From the NCBI GenBank assembly GCA_050084515.1, contig CM114275.1, positions 5,332,001 to 5,396,000 of the forward strand: a stretch of DNA of 64,000 bases, in the 5' to 3' direction. The notes below the pieces were generated by a model, which ran no database searches, was not told where the DNA came from, and saw nothing but the letters and a program-made list of their open reading frames with translations. Below are positions 12,128 to 24,663 of this stretch, piece by piece; the stretch's first letter is position 1, and every line of letters starts with the position of its first letter. A program made the position numbers and the translations under genes. Source of the stretch: Blasia pusilla (lineage: Eukaryota > Marchantiophyta > Marchantiopsida > Blasiales).

Positions 12128-13481
12128 TTACAACGGGTTATCGGCCCAAGCTTTCCGGTCACAAGTTATGTCCATTGCTTCACCTACTAACGACGTGCCT
12201 TTTTGCATCCATCTAAAGTCACGCAATGCTTCTTGCGCATGTTCTAGATCCGCCTCCGCAATCCAAGTCGCCTCTTTCACATGATAGCCTTTCCACTTGA
12301 CCAAGTACTCGTACTTGGTGGCCCTACGTCTGGAACGCAGAATGGTCTCAACCTCAAACTCTGGTTCCTCATTTCTGATGACCGGTTGTGGTCTCAACAT
12401 CCTCCTTCGCTCCGGACGCACATTGTCTTGAAGATACTTCTTCAATAATGACACATGGAAAGTCTGGTGAATCTTGAACTCGTTTGGCAGCTCCAACGTG
12501 TATACATCCTCAAACGGCTTTGCCTTGATCACATACGGTCCATCATACTTGGCTGACAATTTCGCGGACAATTCCTTCAGAAGAGTGAGATTCTTAACAC
12601 TCAACCACACTTGTTCCCCAACTTGGAAACTCACTTGGCGCCGACTTTTGTTAGCATGCTTTACGTACCTTAGTTGAGCCTTGGCGAGACTTTCTCTCGC
12701 TCGCTCTTGTCGTTCCTGCATTTCCACTAACAAACATTCCTCCGTTGCTTGACGAGTGTGTGTCGATGTATTGCCCTTCGAAAGAGCTAAGTCAAGAGGC
12801 CCTTCTGGTTCTCTTTGATACGCCAGAAGAAACAGAGATTCTCCGGTTGCAGAATGCTTAGTCGAGTTGTAACAATACTCAGCCATACTTAACCACTTGG
12901 CCCAATCTCTTTGGTCCGCACTAACGTAATTCCGTAAGTATTGGTTTACGACCGAGTTTATTTTTTTTTCCGTTTGCCCATCCGTTTGAGGATGGAAGGC
13001 CGTACTAAAGCTGAGTTTGGTCGGAACCTCGTGAATAGATGTTTCCAAAGGCTTTGGTAAACTTCGGATCCCGATCGGACACAATGCTCCTAGGCAATCC
13101 GTGCGCTCGCCACCAACCATCCAGGAATAGTCGGGAAGTCGTGTAGGCCGTCGCAGACTCTCTTGTCGGCACAAACCTCCCCAACTTGCTAAACCGATCA
13201 ACTATCACAAGTATAGCGTTGTATCCCTTAGATTCTGGAAGACTCGTGATGAAATCCATGCTAATGATTTGCAGGGGTCCCTCCGGGATTGGCAAAGGAT
13301 GAAGTAAGCCTTGTTTCTTCGCATAAGACACGCGGTTCGCTTGGCAGGTCACGCATGTTTTCACATATTGAGCAACATCTTCCTTCATGTTGGGCGAGAA
13401 GAACCTCTTAGACAAAACAGCAAGAGTGGATTTCTCCCCTTTGTGTCCCGCCAAAGGTCCATCATGACATTCCACAAACAC
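12128..13481 (-). pseudogene. Integrase with C-terminal chromodomain (frameshifted)
   Basis: This is the end of pol and inserts element cDNA into the genome. The upstream frame (13481-13005) shows the HHCC zinc-binding region, ending in KTCVTCQANR, and the first catalytic Asp in IISMDFITSLP. The motif SDRDPKFT supplies the second Asp. After a frameshift near 13.0 kb the other frame (from about 13080 down) continues with FHPQTDGQTE and the catalytic Glu region, then the GPY-like tail. A chromodomain with EYLVKWKGY and ATWIAEADLEHAQEAL lies near 12.2-12.35 kb. Chromodomains of this type direct integration toward marked heterochromatin. At least one frameshift separates the two halves, so no intact integrase is encoded. 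Confidence 0.88.
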
Positions 13482-13719
13482 CTTGCATTGGTCCGTAGCT
13501 TGCCTTGGCCTACATAGATCCTGCTCTGCTTAAACCTTAGCAAGCCGTGTCTCAAACTCAGATTGGCCACCTTCTCGCCCCGCTTTAACTTCCCAAGGTA
13601 CTCCCTCGCTTGCGCATCCTTCATGTATCCTTCACGAATCCTTCTTTCCAAGTCTGTTTCATTAGGGAACATTGCTCTCAACACTTGTGTAAATCGATGG
13701 CATGTGTTCATCCTGCGAC

Positions 13720-15039
13720 TTAACGCATCTGGAATGACATTGTCTTTCCTAGCTTGTGGATTTGCTCCACATTCATCAACGCCAAGGTATCATGCCACGA
13801 AGTTGTTTTGGCGCCACGCGATCCGGGTCTCAAAATACTTGAGCGATATGTTATCGGTGAATACTCGAGTCTGTGAAGTCCCAAATAGTGGCGCCACTTC
13901 CTCAAGCAATGAACCACCATAAACAACTCTTTCTCATGAGTAGGCCATCTCCTTTCGGTGTCGCTAAGCTTCTTGCTTTTGTATGCTCTGAGTCTCCCTT
14001 TTGCACTAACATTCTTGCAATCGCGAAATCACTAGCATCCGTGTGCACCTCGAACGGTTGTTCAAACTCCGGCAGTTTCAGAACTGGTTCCTGCAAGAGG
14101 ATCTCTTTGACTCGATTGAACGCTTTATCCACTTCCTTGGTTCATGTAGTATTGGCAAACTTTGCGGTCCAATCCGTGAGAGGTTTCACTATGCCCGAAA
14201 AGTTCTTCACGTATGTCCCGTAAAACTGGACAGCTCCAATGAACCTTCTCATCCCCTTCACCGTGGAAGGCGGTTCCCATTCGGCAATCGCGCTCACCTT
14301 TTCCATGTCTGGACTCACTCCATCCGCACTAACCACATGCCCCAAGAACTTGATCTTCGTCAAACCGAACTCACTCTTATCCGCATCCGCATACAGCTTG
14401 TTCGCCCTAAGTTTCTCAAACACCGTCTTCAAATGTCGAGCGTGCTCCTCTAGTGTTTTCGAATAGATGAGTATGTCATCTATATAGATGATCACAAACT
14501 CATCCGTCTCCTTGTGAAAAATGGAGTTCATCAAAGTGGTAAACGTCGGAGGCGCATTACAAAGACCGAAAGCATTACTACAAACTCGAACGAACCGTAT
14601 CTCGTTCTACACGCAGATCTTCTCTACATCCGCCCGGCAATCCGAATCGATAATATCCTGATTTCAGGTCAATCCGGCTGAACTACTTGGCACCCGACAA
14701 TCAATCAAAGAGGTCATCCATCCTCGGTAGAGGATAGTTATTCCTTACCGTCACTTTATTCATCGCCCGATAATCAACACAGAGTCTCAACTTCCCATCC
14801 TTCTTCTTTACAAAGAGGACTGGCGCCCCATAAGGTGACTTGCTTGTTCGGATGTAACCCCTCTCTAGGAGTTCACCCAACTGTTTCTTCAACTCAGCAA
14901 GTTCCTCTTGTTTCAACCTATATGGTGCCTTTGAAGGGGGTTGAGATCCTGGTATCACCTCAATCTTATCATCAACCGCCCTATGTGGTGGCAACTCAGT
15001 CGGAAGCTCCTTAGTCAACACATCTTCAAATTCTTTCAC
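13720..15039 (-). pseudogene. Reverse transcriptase and RNase H (broken)
   Basis: The N-terminal RT segment (15039-14701) carries [16 protein letters not shown] and [14 protein letters not shown] decayed 170-base gap follows. The next segment (14534-14142) has the catalytic YIDDILIYSK and FLGHVVSADGV. RNase H starts near 14132 with FEVHTDASDFAI and degrades towards 13720. The motifs and order are those of Ty3/Gypsy elements. Several frameshifts and stops break it, so it cannot make an active enzyme as it stands. Confidence 0.88.
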
Positions 15040-15111
15040 AACTCTTTTGAGTGTTTCAGGGATCCCCCTTGAAGCTGAGTTCTGATCTCTGCATCTCGCG
15101 CTTGCATCATC

Positions 15112-15888
15112 CTATACTCGTCTCATCAAGCAAAGGAATCCTTCCTCTAACTCGGCCAAACTCGTCCTCGTGATGGCGTTCACCAACTCCGTCTTTCTAG
15201 GCACCTCACGAACCAATCTAACGTCCGTCCGTTTGCCGTTAACCAAGACGCTCAACCTCAAAGGTCTCCGCCTCAGTTCCACCTCATACGCATCCAAGAA
15301 CGTGTTCCCCAAGACTCCGTCGATACCGTCCATCTCGCAAACTAGCCCTTCGTAAAATTCTCCTTCAACTCAAATACTCCGCATCTCACAACTAGCCCTA
15401 AAACCAGATCTGAAATGTCGGTGGGACTTGCCCTCTGTGAATCCTACTCTAATGGGTTCATCCGCCTTGGTGGTTGGCAATCCCAACGTTTTACGATTCT
15501 CGGACTCAAGAATGAGTCGGCACTGTATCAACAAGCAACATCACATCGCGATTAGCGATCTTGGATCCTAGGTAAACCAAATTGGGCGTTCTCTTGGTGA
15601 CTTGTAGAGATGTATCTAGATCTCCCTCCGATAAATGCTTAGCGGCAAACGCAATCATACTCGGTTTACTAACCTTAGGCCTAACACATTCCTTAGCCAT
15701 ATGTCGGGTTCGCCACAATTGTAGCAAATCACTTTGGCATTCGTTGACCGTGGGCGGCCCCTTTGGCAGCGTTGAGTTCCACTCGTTTCTTGGGGCAAGA
15801 GACCCTCCTTGGTCACGCTCACCCCATTCCAAACCCTCTTGGATGTCCCTTTGTTCTTCTCATAACTTAGAAAAACTTTTTGTCTCAA
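15112..15888 (-). pseudogene. Zinc knuckle and aspartic protease region (broken)
   Basis: The nucleocapsid knuckle starts with ICYNCGE and, after a one-base frameshift, ends with HMAKECVRP. Further on LLVDTVPTHS is a damaged form of the protease active site LLVDTGATHS, with the catalytic-site Gly replaced by Val. A later segment (15333-15112) with DGIDGVLGNTFLD is the protease C-terminal part. It lies between gag and RT as usual. Confidence 0.8.
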
Positions 15889-15934
15889 AGGGTTTGGTGT
15901 TGGACTTCATCGTCCCCAATCCGCTCGGCTAGTC

Positions 15935-16839
15935 TCAAGAGATCCGGCGACGCGTCTGGGATGTGAGGCATACGAAAGAGATCATCCGGGCACTCGGTTT
16001 GAGCCCACTTAGGAAGATCACCTTTTTAGTATGTTCATCCGTGGAAAGTGCACTCATGAGCGCACTAAACTCTCGCACATAAGCGCCAAGTGATACACTC
16101 TGGCACAACCTCACCACCTCCATGCCATCGCGGTACTCTTGATATTCCAGAGTGAATCGGTTCCCAATCAACTCCTTGAAATCTTCCCTACTCAACATTT
16201 TCCCACGACCTAGATGTTCTTTGCGGTGAGCCGTCCACCAATGGAGAGCGTGATCCTTCAGAAACGTGACCGCTACAGTCACCTTGTCTTGTTCATCTGC
16301 CTTTTGCGCTTCGAAATAGAGTTCGAGTTCCGTTAGAAACTTGCTCACTTTCCGAGAACGCCCCATTCCTGTGAATGGCGTTGGCAAATTAGTCTTACAA
16401 AGCTTCTTGCCACAACTAGAGGCTCCATTTGACTTGAATTCCGAGATCACCTTGCTCTGTTCAGCCATCTCGTCCGCCATCACCTTCATCAATCCCATCA
16501 TTTGGGTATAAAAGGCCGGATCGTTTAAGTTTGGACCCGAAGGTCCCGCGGAAAGATTTTCGGTTGGAACATCCTCATGTCTGGGACTCGGCACGCCGGG
16601 AGTCATAAATTCCTCCTCGGCTCTGGGTCCGTCATTGATTAGTCTCTCGGCTTCTTTGCTTTGACTCGTGGTTTCCTGGGTTCTTCGCCCTTGGTCGCCA
16701 TTTGCGAGTCGTCGCCTTTTCTCAGATCTCCTCCTCGCCTCCTGCGTTCCTCCTCGGCGTTGCGGTCTTCCGGCTACCTTGAGTTCTCCCCAAACGTCCA
16801 GATCTTCAACAATCCAAAGTTCACGCTCATCAAGGAATC
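15935..16839 (-). pseudogene. gag capsid region of the chromodomain element
   Basis: Gag forms the virus-like particle. The open frame runs from the PBS to about 15935. It contains an Arg/Glu-rich N-terminal part, then the retrotransposon gag core with FLTELELYFEAQKA, HALHWWTAHRKEH and FKELIGNRF. The frame is open into the PBS only through a GTG codon, so translation more likely starts at an internal ATG such as the Met of MTPGVPSPR. It is interrupted before the zinc knuckle. Copies of its first 300 bases lie at 10234 and 350. Confidence 0.82.
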
Positions 16840-16851
16840 GCTCTGATACCA
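16840..16851 (-). other. Primer-binding site (initiator tRNA-Met)
   Basis: On the minus strand TGGTATCAGAGC, the exact plant initiator tRNA-Met complement, 2 bases from the LTR end (ACA at 16856-16854 on the minus strand). Confidence 0.93.
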
Positions 16852-16853
16852 CG

Positions 16854-18859
16854 TGTCGTGCGCCTACTCTCCTTGAACGTTAATCTTGTTTGTTGCGAGC
16901 GTCGTTGATGGGTCACGCTCTCAACGATGATCTGCATCCAAACACGCACTTCGGTTAGTCGGATCTTGGACCAATCGGCGGGATTACTTTCCGAGTTCTC
17001 GTCTCGGACTCTCTTCAAGCTCAACCTTCCTAGTTTCGCGGTTTCCAACACGGGCAAGTCTCGAAAGACTTGGGACAGACTTTCTGGTCGGTTGAGGAAC
17101 CTGAAACAGTGTTTCGCGCCTAGTGGTTCCAACTGTCCGATGAACATCCAATGAGTTCCTCACCAAGACTCGCACGAAGTGAATCTCGGGTTGGAATCCA
17201 AGTGTGGCGTACAAAGTCCACTCCCTTGGATCAGGTTTGGGTTTTGATTTCGCGCCAAACTCCCGTTCCATCCGTGCCTCAAACGCCGTTTGGCGCCCAA
17301 AGTGGGGTTTCGTTTCCGAGACATCTCGGAGAAGGTACTCCCCTTACTAGTACTTCAGGGATCTCGGGGCCCCCTACATTTAGGGGAAAGACACCGGGCC
17401 TCTCAATTGTCGCGCCCCTACTCTCCTTGAGCGTCAATCTTTAGTGTTGGAGCGTGCGTTGATGAGTCACGAACTCATCGCCGATCTGCACCCAAACACG
17501 CACTCTCATTAGTCGGTGCAGGCCAACCAGCGTTCAATCCATCGAGTCCTCAACTCGGCGTCTCATCAAGCTCAACCTTCCTTAATTCCTGGCTTCCAAA
17601 ACATGGCAAGTCCTTCAAGACTTGGAACATACTTCCTGGTTAGTCCAGGGATCTGAAACGGCCCTTGCGCGCCTAGCGATCCCAACTGTTCAACGGTCCT
17701 CGGGTGAGTTCTGAACCGAGACCCAAGTAATTGAGTCGCGGTGTGAAATCCAAGAGGGATGTCTAAAATCGCCTCAATGGACTTGGTGCAGGTTTTCCAA
17801 CCCAACGCCCAAACTCGCGTTCCGTTCCATGCCCTTGCCCCATGGCGCCCAAAGTGGGGTTTGGGTTCCAAGCACTCTCGGAGACCTTCCCCTTACTAGT
17901 ACTTCTGGGGTTCTCCAATAACCCCTCCTATGGGAAAAGAGGTCGGGCCCTTCATTGTGGTCCTCAACCCGACTCCACTTACAATCGTTTTCGGATTGTA
18001 TGTCGGCCGCTGCTTATCGTTTGCAGCGATCTTTGGTGCGTTTGAACGGCTCTCCATAAGCTTTCCAACGCACCCTTATTCGTTCCAAACGCATTTGGCG
18101 CTAAAAGTTATGGCCATAAATACAATCGGAAACTCTCAACGCTAGTGGCGTTCCAAATCCGGATCTTTCCTTTGGCAACCCACTTCCTAGACTCGACTTC
18201 TTTCAAGTCTCATTCCGCGTTTGGTCCAGGTTTCTGAGTCGCGACCATAACATCTGAAACGCGACTCCTCGCTCACGTCTCGTCTCGTCCCTTGTCTCCT
18301 CTTTGAGACAACTCCAACGCGAAAACCATCTTAGCGTGAGCCCGCTAATGTTCCGATGTTCCGCTTGGCACTTGTTTGGTCATGAGGGTCGCGACACCAA
18401 TTGGTCCTCAACCCGATTGCTCTCTCAATCGTTTTCGGCCAATATCTCAGCCTGTACTTTTGCGTTTGCTGAGATCTTTGGTGCGTTGGAAGCGTCTCAA
18501 GATCAGCTTTCCAACGCGTGCCCACTTGTCCCGAACGCATCTTGGAGCCCAACGTTATGGTCCTAAACATAGTCAAATTCTCCCAAACGCTAGTCGTGTT
18601 CCAAATTGGTTCTCACCTCTTTGGCCCTCCCAAGACTCAACTCACCTCAAGTCTCGGCTCGCGTTTGGTCTAGGTTTCCTGGTCGCGACCAATAACGCAT
18701 GAAACGCACAACTCTGTTCCGCGTTTCGTCTCTTAGACTTTTCCAAGAGATTCTTCCAAACGCCTCTCCAAAGCGCAAACCTCGCAGGCGTGAGTTCCTT
18801 TGAGTTACGATGTTTCGCTTAGCGCGTATTTGGTGTTGTTTGGTTATGAGGGTGCGACA
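16854..18859 (-). repeat. 5' LTR of the chromodomain element, with nested solo LTR
   Basis: It has TGTCG at 16854 and GCGACA at 18859. It is a near-copy of 506-2513 including the nested insertion. The two differ by scattered single-base indels. Confidence 0.82.
17408..18396 (-). repeat. Nested solo LTR, copy in the second unit
   Basis: 989 bp, the same length as 1062-2050. The right flank is CCAAT (18397-18401). The left flank reads TCAAT, one base short of a perfect duplication. Confidence 0.83.
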
Positions 18860-19390
18860 CTCCCCTTACTAGAACTTATGGGGATCTTTGGAGTCCCCTA
18901 ACTTTAGGAAAGATAGTCGGGCCCCTCAAATTGGCCCTCAATCCGATTGCTCTCACAATTGTTTTTGGCCAATATCTTAGCTTGCTCTTACGCATTTGCT
19001 AATATTTTTGGTACGTTGGAAGCATCTCAAGATAAGCTTTCCAATGCATTTTTATTTGTCCCAAACGCATCTTGGGGCTAAAAATTATGGTCCAAAAACA
19101 TAATCAAATTCCCCAAACGCTAGTCGTGTTCCAAAAGTGGTTCTCACCTCTTTGGCAACCAACCTTCCAAAACTCAACTCATCTCAAGTGTTGGTTTGCG
19201 TTTGGTCTAGGTTTACTGGTCGTGACCACTAACGCATGAAACACACAACTCTATTCCGCATTTCGTCTCTTGGAATTTTCCAAGAGACCTTCCAAAAACC
19301 CCTCAAGCGCGATCATCGCGGCGTGAGTCCACTTGAGTTATGATGTTTGCTTGGCGCCTATTTGGTGTTCGTTTGGTTATGAGGGTCGTG
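18860..19390 (-). repeat. 5'-truncated LTR, second unit
   Basis: Counterpart of 2514-3038. Confidence 0.65.
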
Positions 19391-19546
19391 AAAGTAACCA
19401 AGTCTCAAAGTCGCTCTCTATTTCAACCTCGAGGAAACATTGACCAAAGATTGATCATGAAGTGACTACAACAATAGTCTCGAGCTCAAAACTAGTTCTT
19501 AGTTCAAGCTTGAACCTTGCCCACACCCTACTCCCAAATTTATGAA

Positions 19547-19550
<4 letters not shown>

Positions 19551-19630
<80 letters not shown>
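19551..19630. repeat. (CT)n microsatellite, about 80 bp
   Basis: Duplicate of the tract at 3197-3255, about 21 bp longer. Confidence 0.98.
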
Positions 19631-19634
<4 letters not shown>

Positions 19635-21106
19635 CAAGCTTAGACAGGCACACCATGACATAAATATGGTGAGAGGACTCTCGGAATCAAAATCGTGTCG
19701 ACAAATTCATGCCATGCGATGCTCGAAAGGATTATTCTTTGTGCATGGGATCCGCCATATTATATAATCGACGCCTTGTTTTGTCACGGCGATTGAAAGA
19801 ACACCTTGAAGCGAGTTCTTTTTGGTTGTCATTTGCGCTTCACAAGTTTGCGGGCGATGTTCATGTGGGTCTATCCCACGGGGGCGTGATTCAACATCAT
19901 AGAAAAAAGTTTTTCACGAGTGTCATTCTTTGCCCAAAGTGTACTTTAGAGAACTATGGAGGCTTGCAAGGCCTGTACAAAGCTTGTACATACATGTTAC
20001 TTTTGTCCCGGAATAATTTAGGTCCAAAATGTCTCTTATTCCAATTCTTTCCGGGATGATCACACTCCTTACATGGGACCGAGAGTACACCTCTTTTTCC
20101 TTTGGGGTTGCGAATAAATCTGATTATCAAAACTGAGGGTCATGCTTGTGCCTTTGTCTTTGCCGCTATGTTTCTTCCTATCCCAACAATGGAGGTGGGG
20201 TCTTTTGCAAGTTAATTTTTTACGTCGGTGCATTGCACGGGCATTCTTATTAGTAATGATAAAATTGCATCTTCCATATCCATCTACAATTTTAAACTCC
20301 AAAGTATAAGTTTCCTTTATATCTGTTTAAATTTATGCTTACTTTTATTTTCTCATATAAATAGCTATAAATATTATTCGTTGGCATTTCCTGGAGCTAT
20401 AAGTTTATTTTTCGTTCGTATAGAGGGTGTTGGTACAAGAACGATATTCTCTTAATGATTTAGAAGACTTTTCAATCGGCTTCCCGAGTTGGTATCGGAG
20501 GATGCGGACTAAGAACAGCCGGACCCGGCAAAGTAAAGGATGTCGTCCTTTTCATCAAACCTTGATGGGTTTTCCATCAAGCGTTTTTATTGAAGTTTAT
20601 CATTTTCATCAACTTACGGAATTCCTCTTGGAGCGGCTCAGCCAACTCCCAGAGACGCTTATGTCCGAACTCCGAGCTAAACGCTTGCCGTGAACTCCGG
20701 CAAGTGAAGCGCGCACATGAAGCCGTCTGCACTCAGGATTCCAAGTTCCATCTCCTTCCCGAATCCCGCGGCAAACGAACCCGTTCTTGTCACTTCGCTT
20801 CAAAACAACACCGCGGACTCCTGCGCGAGAGTACGTGCAGTAGAAGGAAGAGCCTGTTTGTTCCTCGCGCATACCACAGTGGCCACACCCGTCGGCCAAC
20901 TCCATGGCAACGCGACTCTGGCGCCGGTGCATCCGTGCCCGGCAATCGAAGTCTCATCCGTCTCTGGCAAGGATTGTCCATTCGCTTCAAGGATCAAGAC
21001 GGGACCTGAATGAGTGAACTGAACTGTGGTCGCATGCGCAGTTCGGCCGTCTCTCGTTCGTTCGGACAGAAAGAGTCGAAGGGACTTTGTTTGAGTGGGT
21101 TGAAAG
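19631..21106. other. Spacer between LTR and U2 copy 3
   Basis: Near-identical to 3256-4740. It includes the second Helitron-like 3' end (hairpin 20229-20239, TTAG at 20250-20253, then T). No gene seen. Confidence 0.6.
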
Positions 21107-21150
21107 AAACCATAAGCAAATGTCTCTCAAGAAACGCATTAAGCAATATA
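21107..21150 (+). promoter_or_regulatory. U2 copy 3 promoter elements
   Basis: AAACCATAAGC at -69 (21107-21117) and CAATATA at about -30 (21144-21150). Confidence 0.72.
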
Positions 21151-21175
21151 GCCCTTCGCCTTCCTCGAGCACTGC

Positions 21176-21371
21176 ATACCTTTCTCGGCCTTTTGGCTAA
21201 GATCAAGTGTAGTATCTGTTCTTATCAGTTTAATATCTGATACGAGGGTCATCGACCCTCACGATATTAATCTTATTTCTCTCAGGGTGAGGGGCCAATC
21301 GGGCAGCTTGCTGTCTGGGCCTCTCCGGTGTCGCCTAGGTATTGCACTACCTCCCAGGCCGGCGCAGCCCA
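21176..21371 (+). ncRNA. U2: U2 spliceosomal snRNA, copy 3 (best preserved)
   Basis: About 196 nt, the usual plant U2 length. All landmarks are present: the ATACCTTTCTCGGCC start, the GTAGTA branch-point recognition sequence, the paired ATCAG...CTGAT loop, the intact GAGGGTC/GACCCTC stem, an Sm-like site, and the CCCAGGCCGGCGCAGCC 3' stem. With its promoter boxes it is a good candidate for a working gene. It is the duplicate of copy 1. Confidence 0.95.
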
Positions 21372-23367
21372 TCTCCCCTACCCGGGGAACCAACCAAACC
21401 AACGAGGAACATAAGCGGCGCTGGAGATGTCCGACCCTTGCCTTCGCCGTGATTCACGCGTCGCAACGCCCAGCAGAGAAGTGGCCAAATTTGAAACTTC
21501 TACGCTTAAGAGAGGCCAAAGGGAGATCTTCAAGTGGGTGGAGAGAGCAACGCCTGAGAAGGAGAAGAGAGCGCACGTATGTTGACATATGACAAACGGG
21601 AAACCAAGCAAATTCTTCTATCAAGGTTTATGAAATTTCGAGCTTAACTTTAATGGACCTCATATTTGTGAAATAGTTCCTCTCCATGTAAGGGAATATA
21701 GAAAAATTACTCCGAAGAAAATTGTGTAGAGTGTCTCGCTATGCAGGGTTCATCCGGAGTTGTTACGAAGTGGATAATGAATCTATTTTGCTTTTACTCT
21801 TGGGACAATTGGGGAATGCCACAAAGGAACCTGAATGGAACTTTGTCGTGACCACATCTGATTTTCCTACTCTCCCCTTTGCCACATTGACATCCTCTCA
21901 TTGCATGTTGTCCCCCCTCTTGGGACTCATAGAATGGAGGCATGCCCAAAAATTTGTTTTGATAGAGCGTTACGGATATGACTACCTTGGTCTTTTCTAC
22001 TTGAATGGCCAATGCTCCTATCTTCGAGGCGTAATATACATAGGCATCCCTTTAAAGATGGGTTCCCTCAGACAGGTACCCTTTATTTGAGCTCACGAGA
22101 AATACTTAAAAGATTGGGTCAAAGAAGAGGAGGGGAAAATGAGAACGGGGGCATAAGATTTTTCTTTTTAAAATAATGGAAGTGACTTTATTTTCTCAAT
22201 GGCAATATGGGGGATGGAAAAGTGAAAGGGGCAGGGCAGTCACTTATCCCAAATCGAGACGTGGAAAACATGATTTCTTAAGAGAAGATAGATTTTTAAA
22301 AGTTTTCAAAAAGAAAATTTAATGAAAAATTTTCATGTTCTAAAAGAGTAAGTTTTCCAAATATTTAAATTAAGATTTTCATGTCAAGTTATGAAATTTG
22401 GAATGTATCACTTAGAGGTAAAAGGTTTCTTAACGCGATTTTTTCAATTTTTATACGAGAAATCTACATTTTTATTGGAGATTGTTGTTTTGATTTGCAA
22501 ACACCTATCTGTTTGACAAGTGACGATCGGGCAATAAACAAATGTTTCACATGCTATGGGGAAAAAAATTGTAGGTCACATCATTAATCCCTTCATGGAC
22601 TATTGAAAACCCGTTTTACTAGTATCCATTGAACCAATTTCGTTGAAACCATACAGAAAAATTCCAATTCAAAAGATTTTCCTATCATATTTTCGTGACA
22701 AAATTGCTTCAAAAATAATTTTGAACCATGAGAATTTTGTTTTTACTTCCCTCGGCTTCTTTTATTTCCGTCCCTCCTACCATCGTATGCGTATAATATA
22801 GACGAAGATTGTCCTGGCGGCTGAGGCCGGGATGGTAGCCGATTCAGACTAAAAGCCGGACCCGGAAAGTAAAGGATGTCGGTCCCGCAGTATCGGAATT
22901 AGTCATGGAGCGTCTCAGTATCCGAATTCCCAATGACGCTAAGCGCTTACCGTGAACTCGTTCGTCGTCCGGAAACGGAAGCGCGCGCATGAAGCTGTCT
23001 GTCATCCATCCGTGCACTCAGGAATCAGGATTCCAAGTTCCATCTCCAGCCCAAATGCCGCAGCATACGATGCCATTATTTGTCACTTGCGTCGAAAACA
23101 TCACGGATTCTGCGCGAGGGTACGCGCAGTAGAAGTTCGTCGCGCATAACACACTCGTTGCCCAACTCCATCGCCGGCTATGGAAACGCGACTCTGACGC
23201 TGAATCATCGGCATTCGAAGTCTCATGCGTCTCCCGCGACAGTCGTCTCTTCGCTTCATGGATCAAGACCAGACTTGACTGTGTGATGCTCGCTAGTGCA
23301 TTGCTGACATACTCTCTTCGTTCCGACAAAAGGACTCTATGCGGACATTGTTGGAGTCAGTTTGATA
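21372..23367. other. Inter-U2 spacer, second unit
   Basis: Near-identical to 5003-6981. No convincing gene. An ORF-like stretch at 21722-22090 overlaps the block that recurs near 25.1 kb. Confidence 0.55.
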
Positions 23368-23412
23368 AAACCATAAGCTAAATGTACCTGAAGTAACGAG
23401 TTGAGCAATATA
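23368..23412 (+). promoter_or_regulatory. U2 copy 4 promoter elements
   Basis: AAACCATAAGC at -70 (23368-23378) and CAATATAA at about -32. Confidence 0.7.
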
Positions 23413-23437
23413 ATCCTTCGCCTTCCGACATCAATTT

Positions 23438-23632
23438 ATACCTTTCTCGGCCTTTTGGCTAAGATCAAGTGTAGTATCTGTTCTTATCAGTTTAATATCT
23501 GATACGAGGGTCATCGACCCTCACGATATTAATCTTATTTCTCTCAGGGTGAGGAGTCAGTCGGGCAGCTTGCTGTCCAGGCCCTTCCAGTGTCGCCTAG
23601 GTATCGCACTACCTCCCAGGCCGGCGCAGCCC
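23438..23632 (+). ncRNA. U2: U2 spliceosomal snRNA, copy 4
   Basis: About 195 nt with every conserved block of copy 3, including the paired stems and the 3' GGCCGGCGCAGCCCA end. The sequence differs slightly from copy 3 in the 3' half (GAGTCAGTCGGG and GCCCTTCCAGTG). It is the duplicate of copy 2 but without that copy's defects. Confidence 0.95.
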
Positions 23633-24377
23633 ATATTCCCAAACGAGGATCCCCAAGGAAACTAAGAAGGACTGTCTCTGCATGATCCCACCTCAGACGT
23701 GTAGAATAGGCATAGATGCATGGTCTGAACTTTAAGGGCAAAACGTGTACACTCAAGGATCGTTTCCATAGCTTGGCACTCCCTCCCTTTTAGCGAGTAG
23801 TTCCACACCTTTCTTCCTAATATCTATGGAGACATGGGTTGTTGGAAACCAAGGCCTGAAAGTGAGGGTAGTAGTTAGGATGGAACCATTTTTAAGGAAT
23901 CCGAAATTCAATAGGTTTGTATTTTCACGTGTTACCCTTGAAGTTCTTAATAGGGGACAAGTGGCTCGGAGACCCGAGATTTGCAACAACATGCCCTTCG
24001 TGCAATTTAACTCTCGAGACACACTACTAGTTCTTCTACTTCTTAGGTAGGGTCTCAGGCCCCACCTAAGTCTCCCACTTTGCAAGAGGAGCAAACCACC
24101 AAATCTAGATTATAATTGGCGACCCTATAAGGACGATTAGACCAAATAGTCGAATAGTAGGACAAGATAACAACGAGTTTGAGTTTCATCCCTTGAGAAA
24201 ATGTACAGAAAATGATTTTTAATTAATATTTAAATTAGTTTATATTATAATGAATGATCATTTATGATTATAATGAATGAGTGTACAATAAGATAAACTA
24301 GTGGGATGATTTCAAAAAAAAACAAAATTTCCCTTAATTCATATTTGATAAGAAGAGAAAATGAATTTTAATGAAGA
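23633..24377. other. Flank after U2 copy 4, to the duplication edge
   Basis: Near-identical to 7241-7988. Similarity to the first unit ends at about 24377. No gene seen. Confidence 0.6.
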
Positions 24378-24410
24378 ATCCCAATGCGTTTTTATTTGTC
24401 CCAAACGCAT
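24378..24410. repeat. 33-bp LTR splinter at the duplication edge
   Basis: These bases match the LTR interior near 19039-19073 and join the duplication edge to the flank of the fifth U2 copy. Confidence 0.6.
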
Positions 24411-24594
24411 ACCTGGCGCTGGTCCATACGTGCGCCTTGGCAATCGAAGTCTCAATCCTTCTCCCGCGAGAAATGTCTATTCGCTTCAAGGATTAAGATC
24501 AGAACTGCAATGAGTGAACTGCGCACGGTTCTACCGTCTCTCGTTCGTTCGGACAGAAAGAGTCGTTGCGGACGTTGTTTTAGTCGGTTGAAAG

Positions 24595-24637
24595 AAACCA
24601 TAAGCAAATGTCTCTCAAGAAACGCCTTAAGCAATAG
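24595..24637 (+). promoter_or_regulatory. U2 copy 5 promoter remnants
   Basis: AAACCATAAGC is kept at -69 but the TATA box is changed to CAATAGA. Confidence 0.6.
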
Positions 24638-24663
24638 AGCCCTTCGCCTTCCTCATATGTAAT

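Larger units (their letters stand above)
10546..18859 (-). mobile_element. Ty3/Gypsy chromovirus-type LTR retrotransposon (defective)
   Basis: Reading on the minus strand the order is 5' LTR (18859-16854), PBS for initiator tRNA-Met, gag, zinc knuckle, protease, reverse transcriptase, RNase H, integrase with C-terminal chromodomain, polypurine tract and 3' LTR (11549-10546). The integrase-last order and the chromodomain identify a chromovirus. Coding regions are broken by many frameshifts and the 5' LTR holds a nested solo LTR. Both LTRs are shared with neighbouring element fragments, so this is part of a recombined tandem array. Confidence 0.9.

Noticed and set aside
15935-16852. gag starting inside the primer-binding site
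   Set aside because: The frame is open there but the first codon is GTG and overlaps the PBS; a downstream ATG is more likely.
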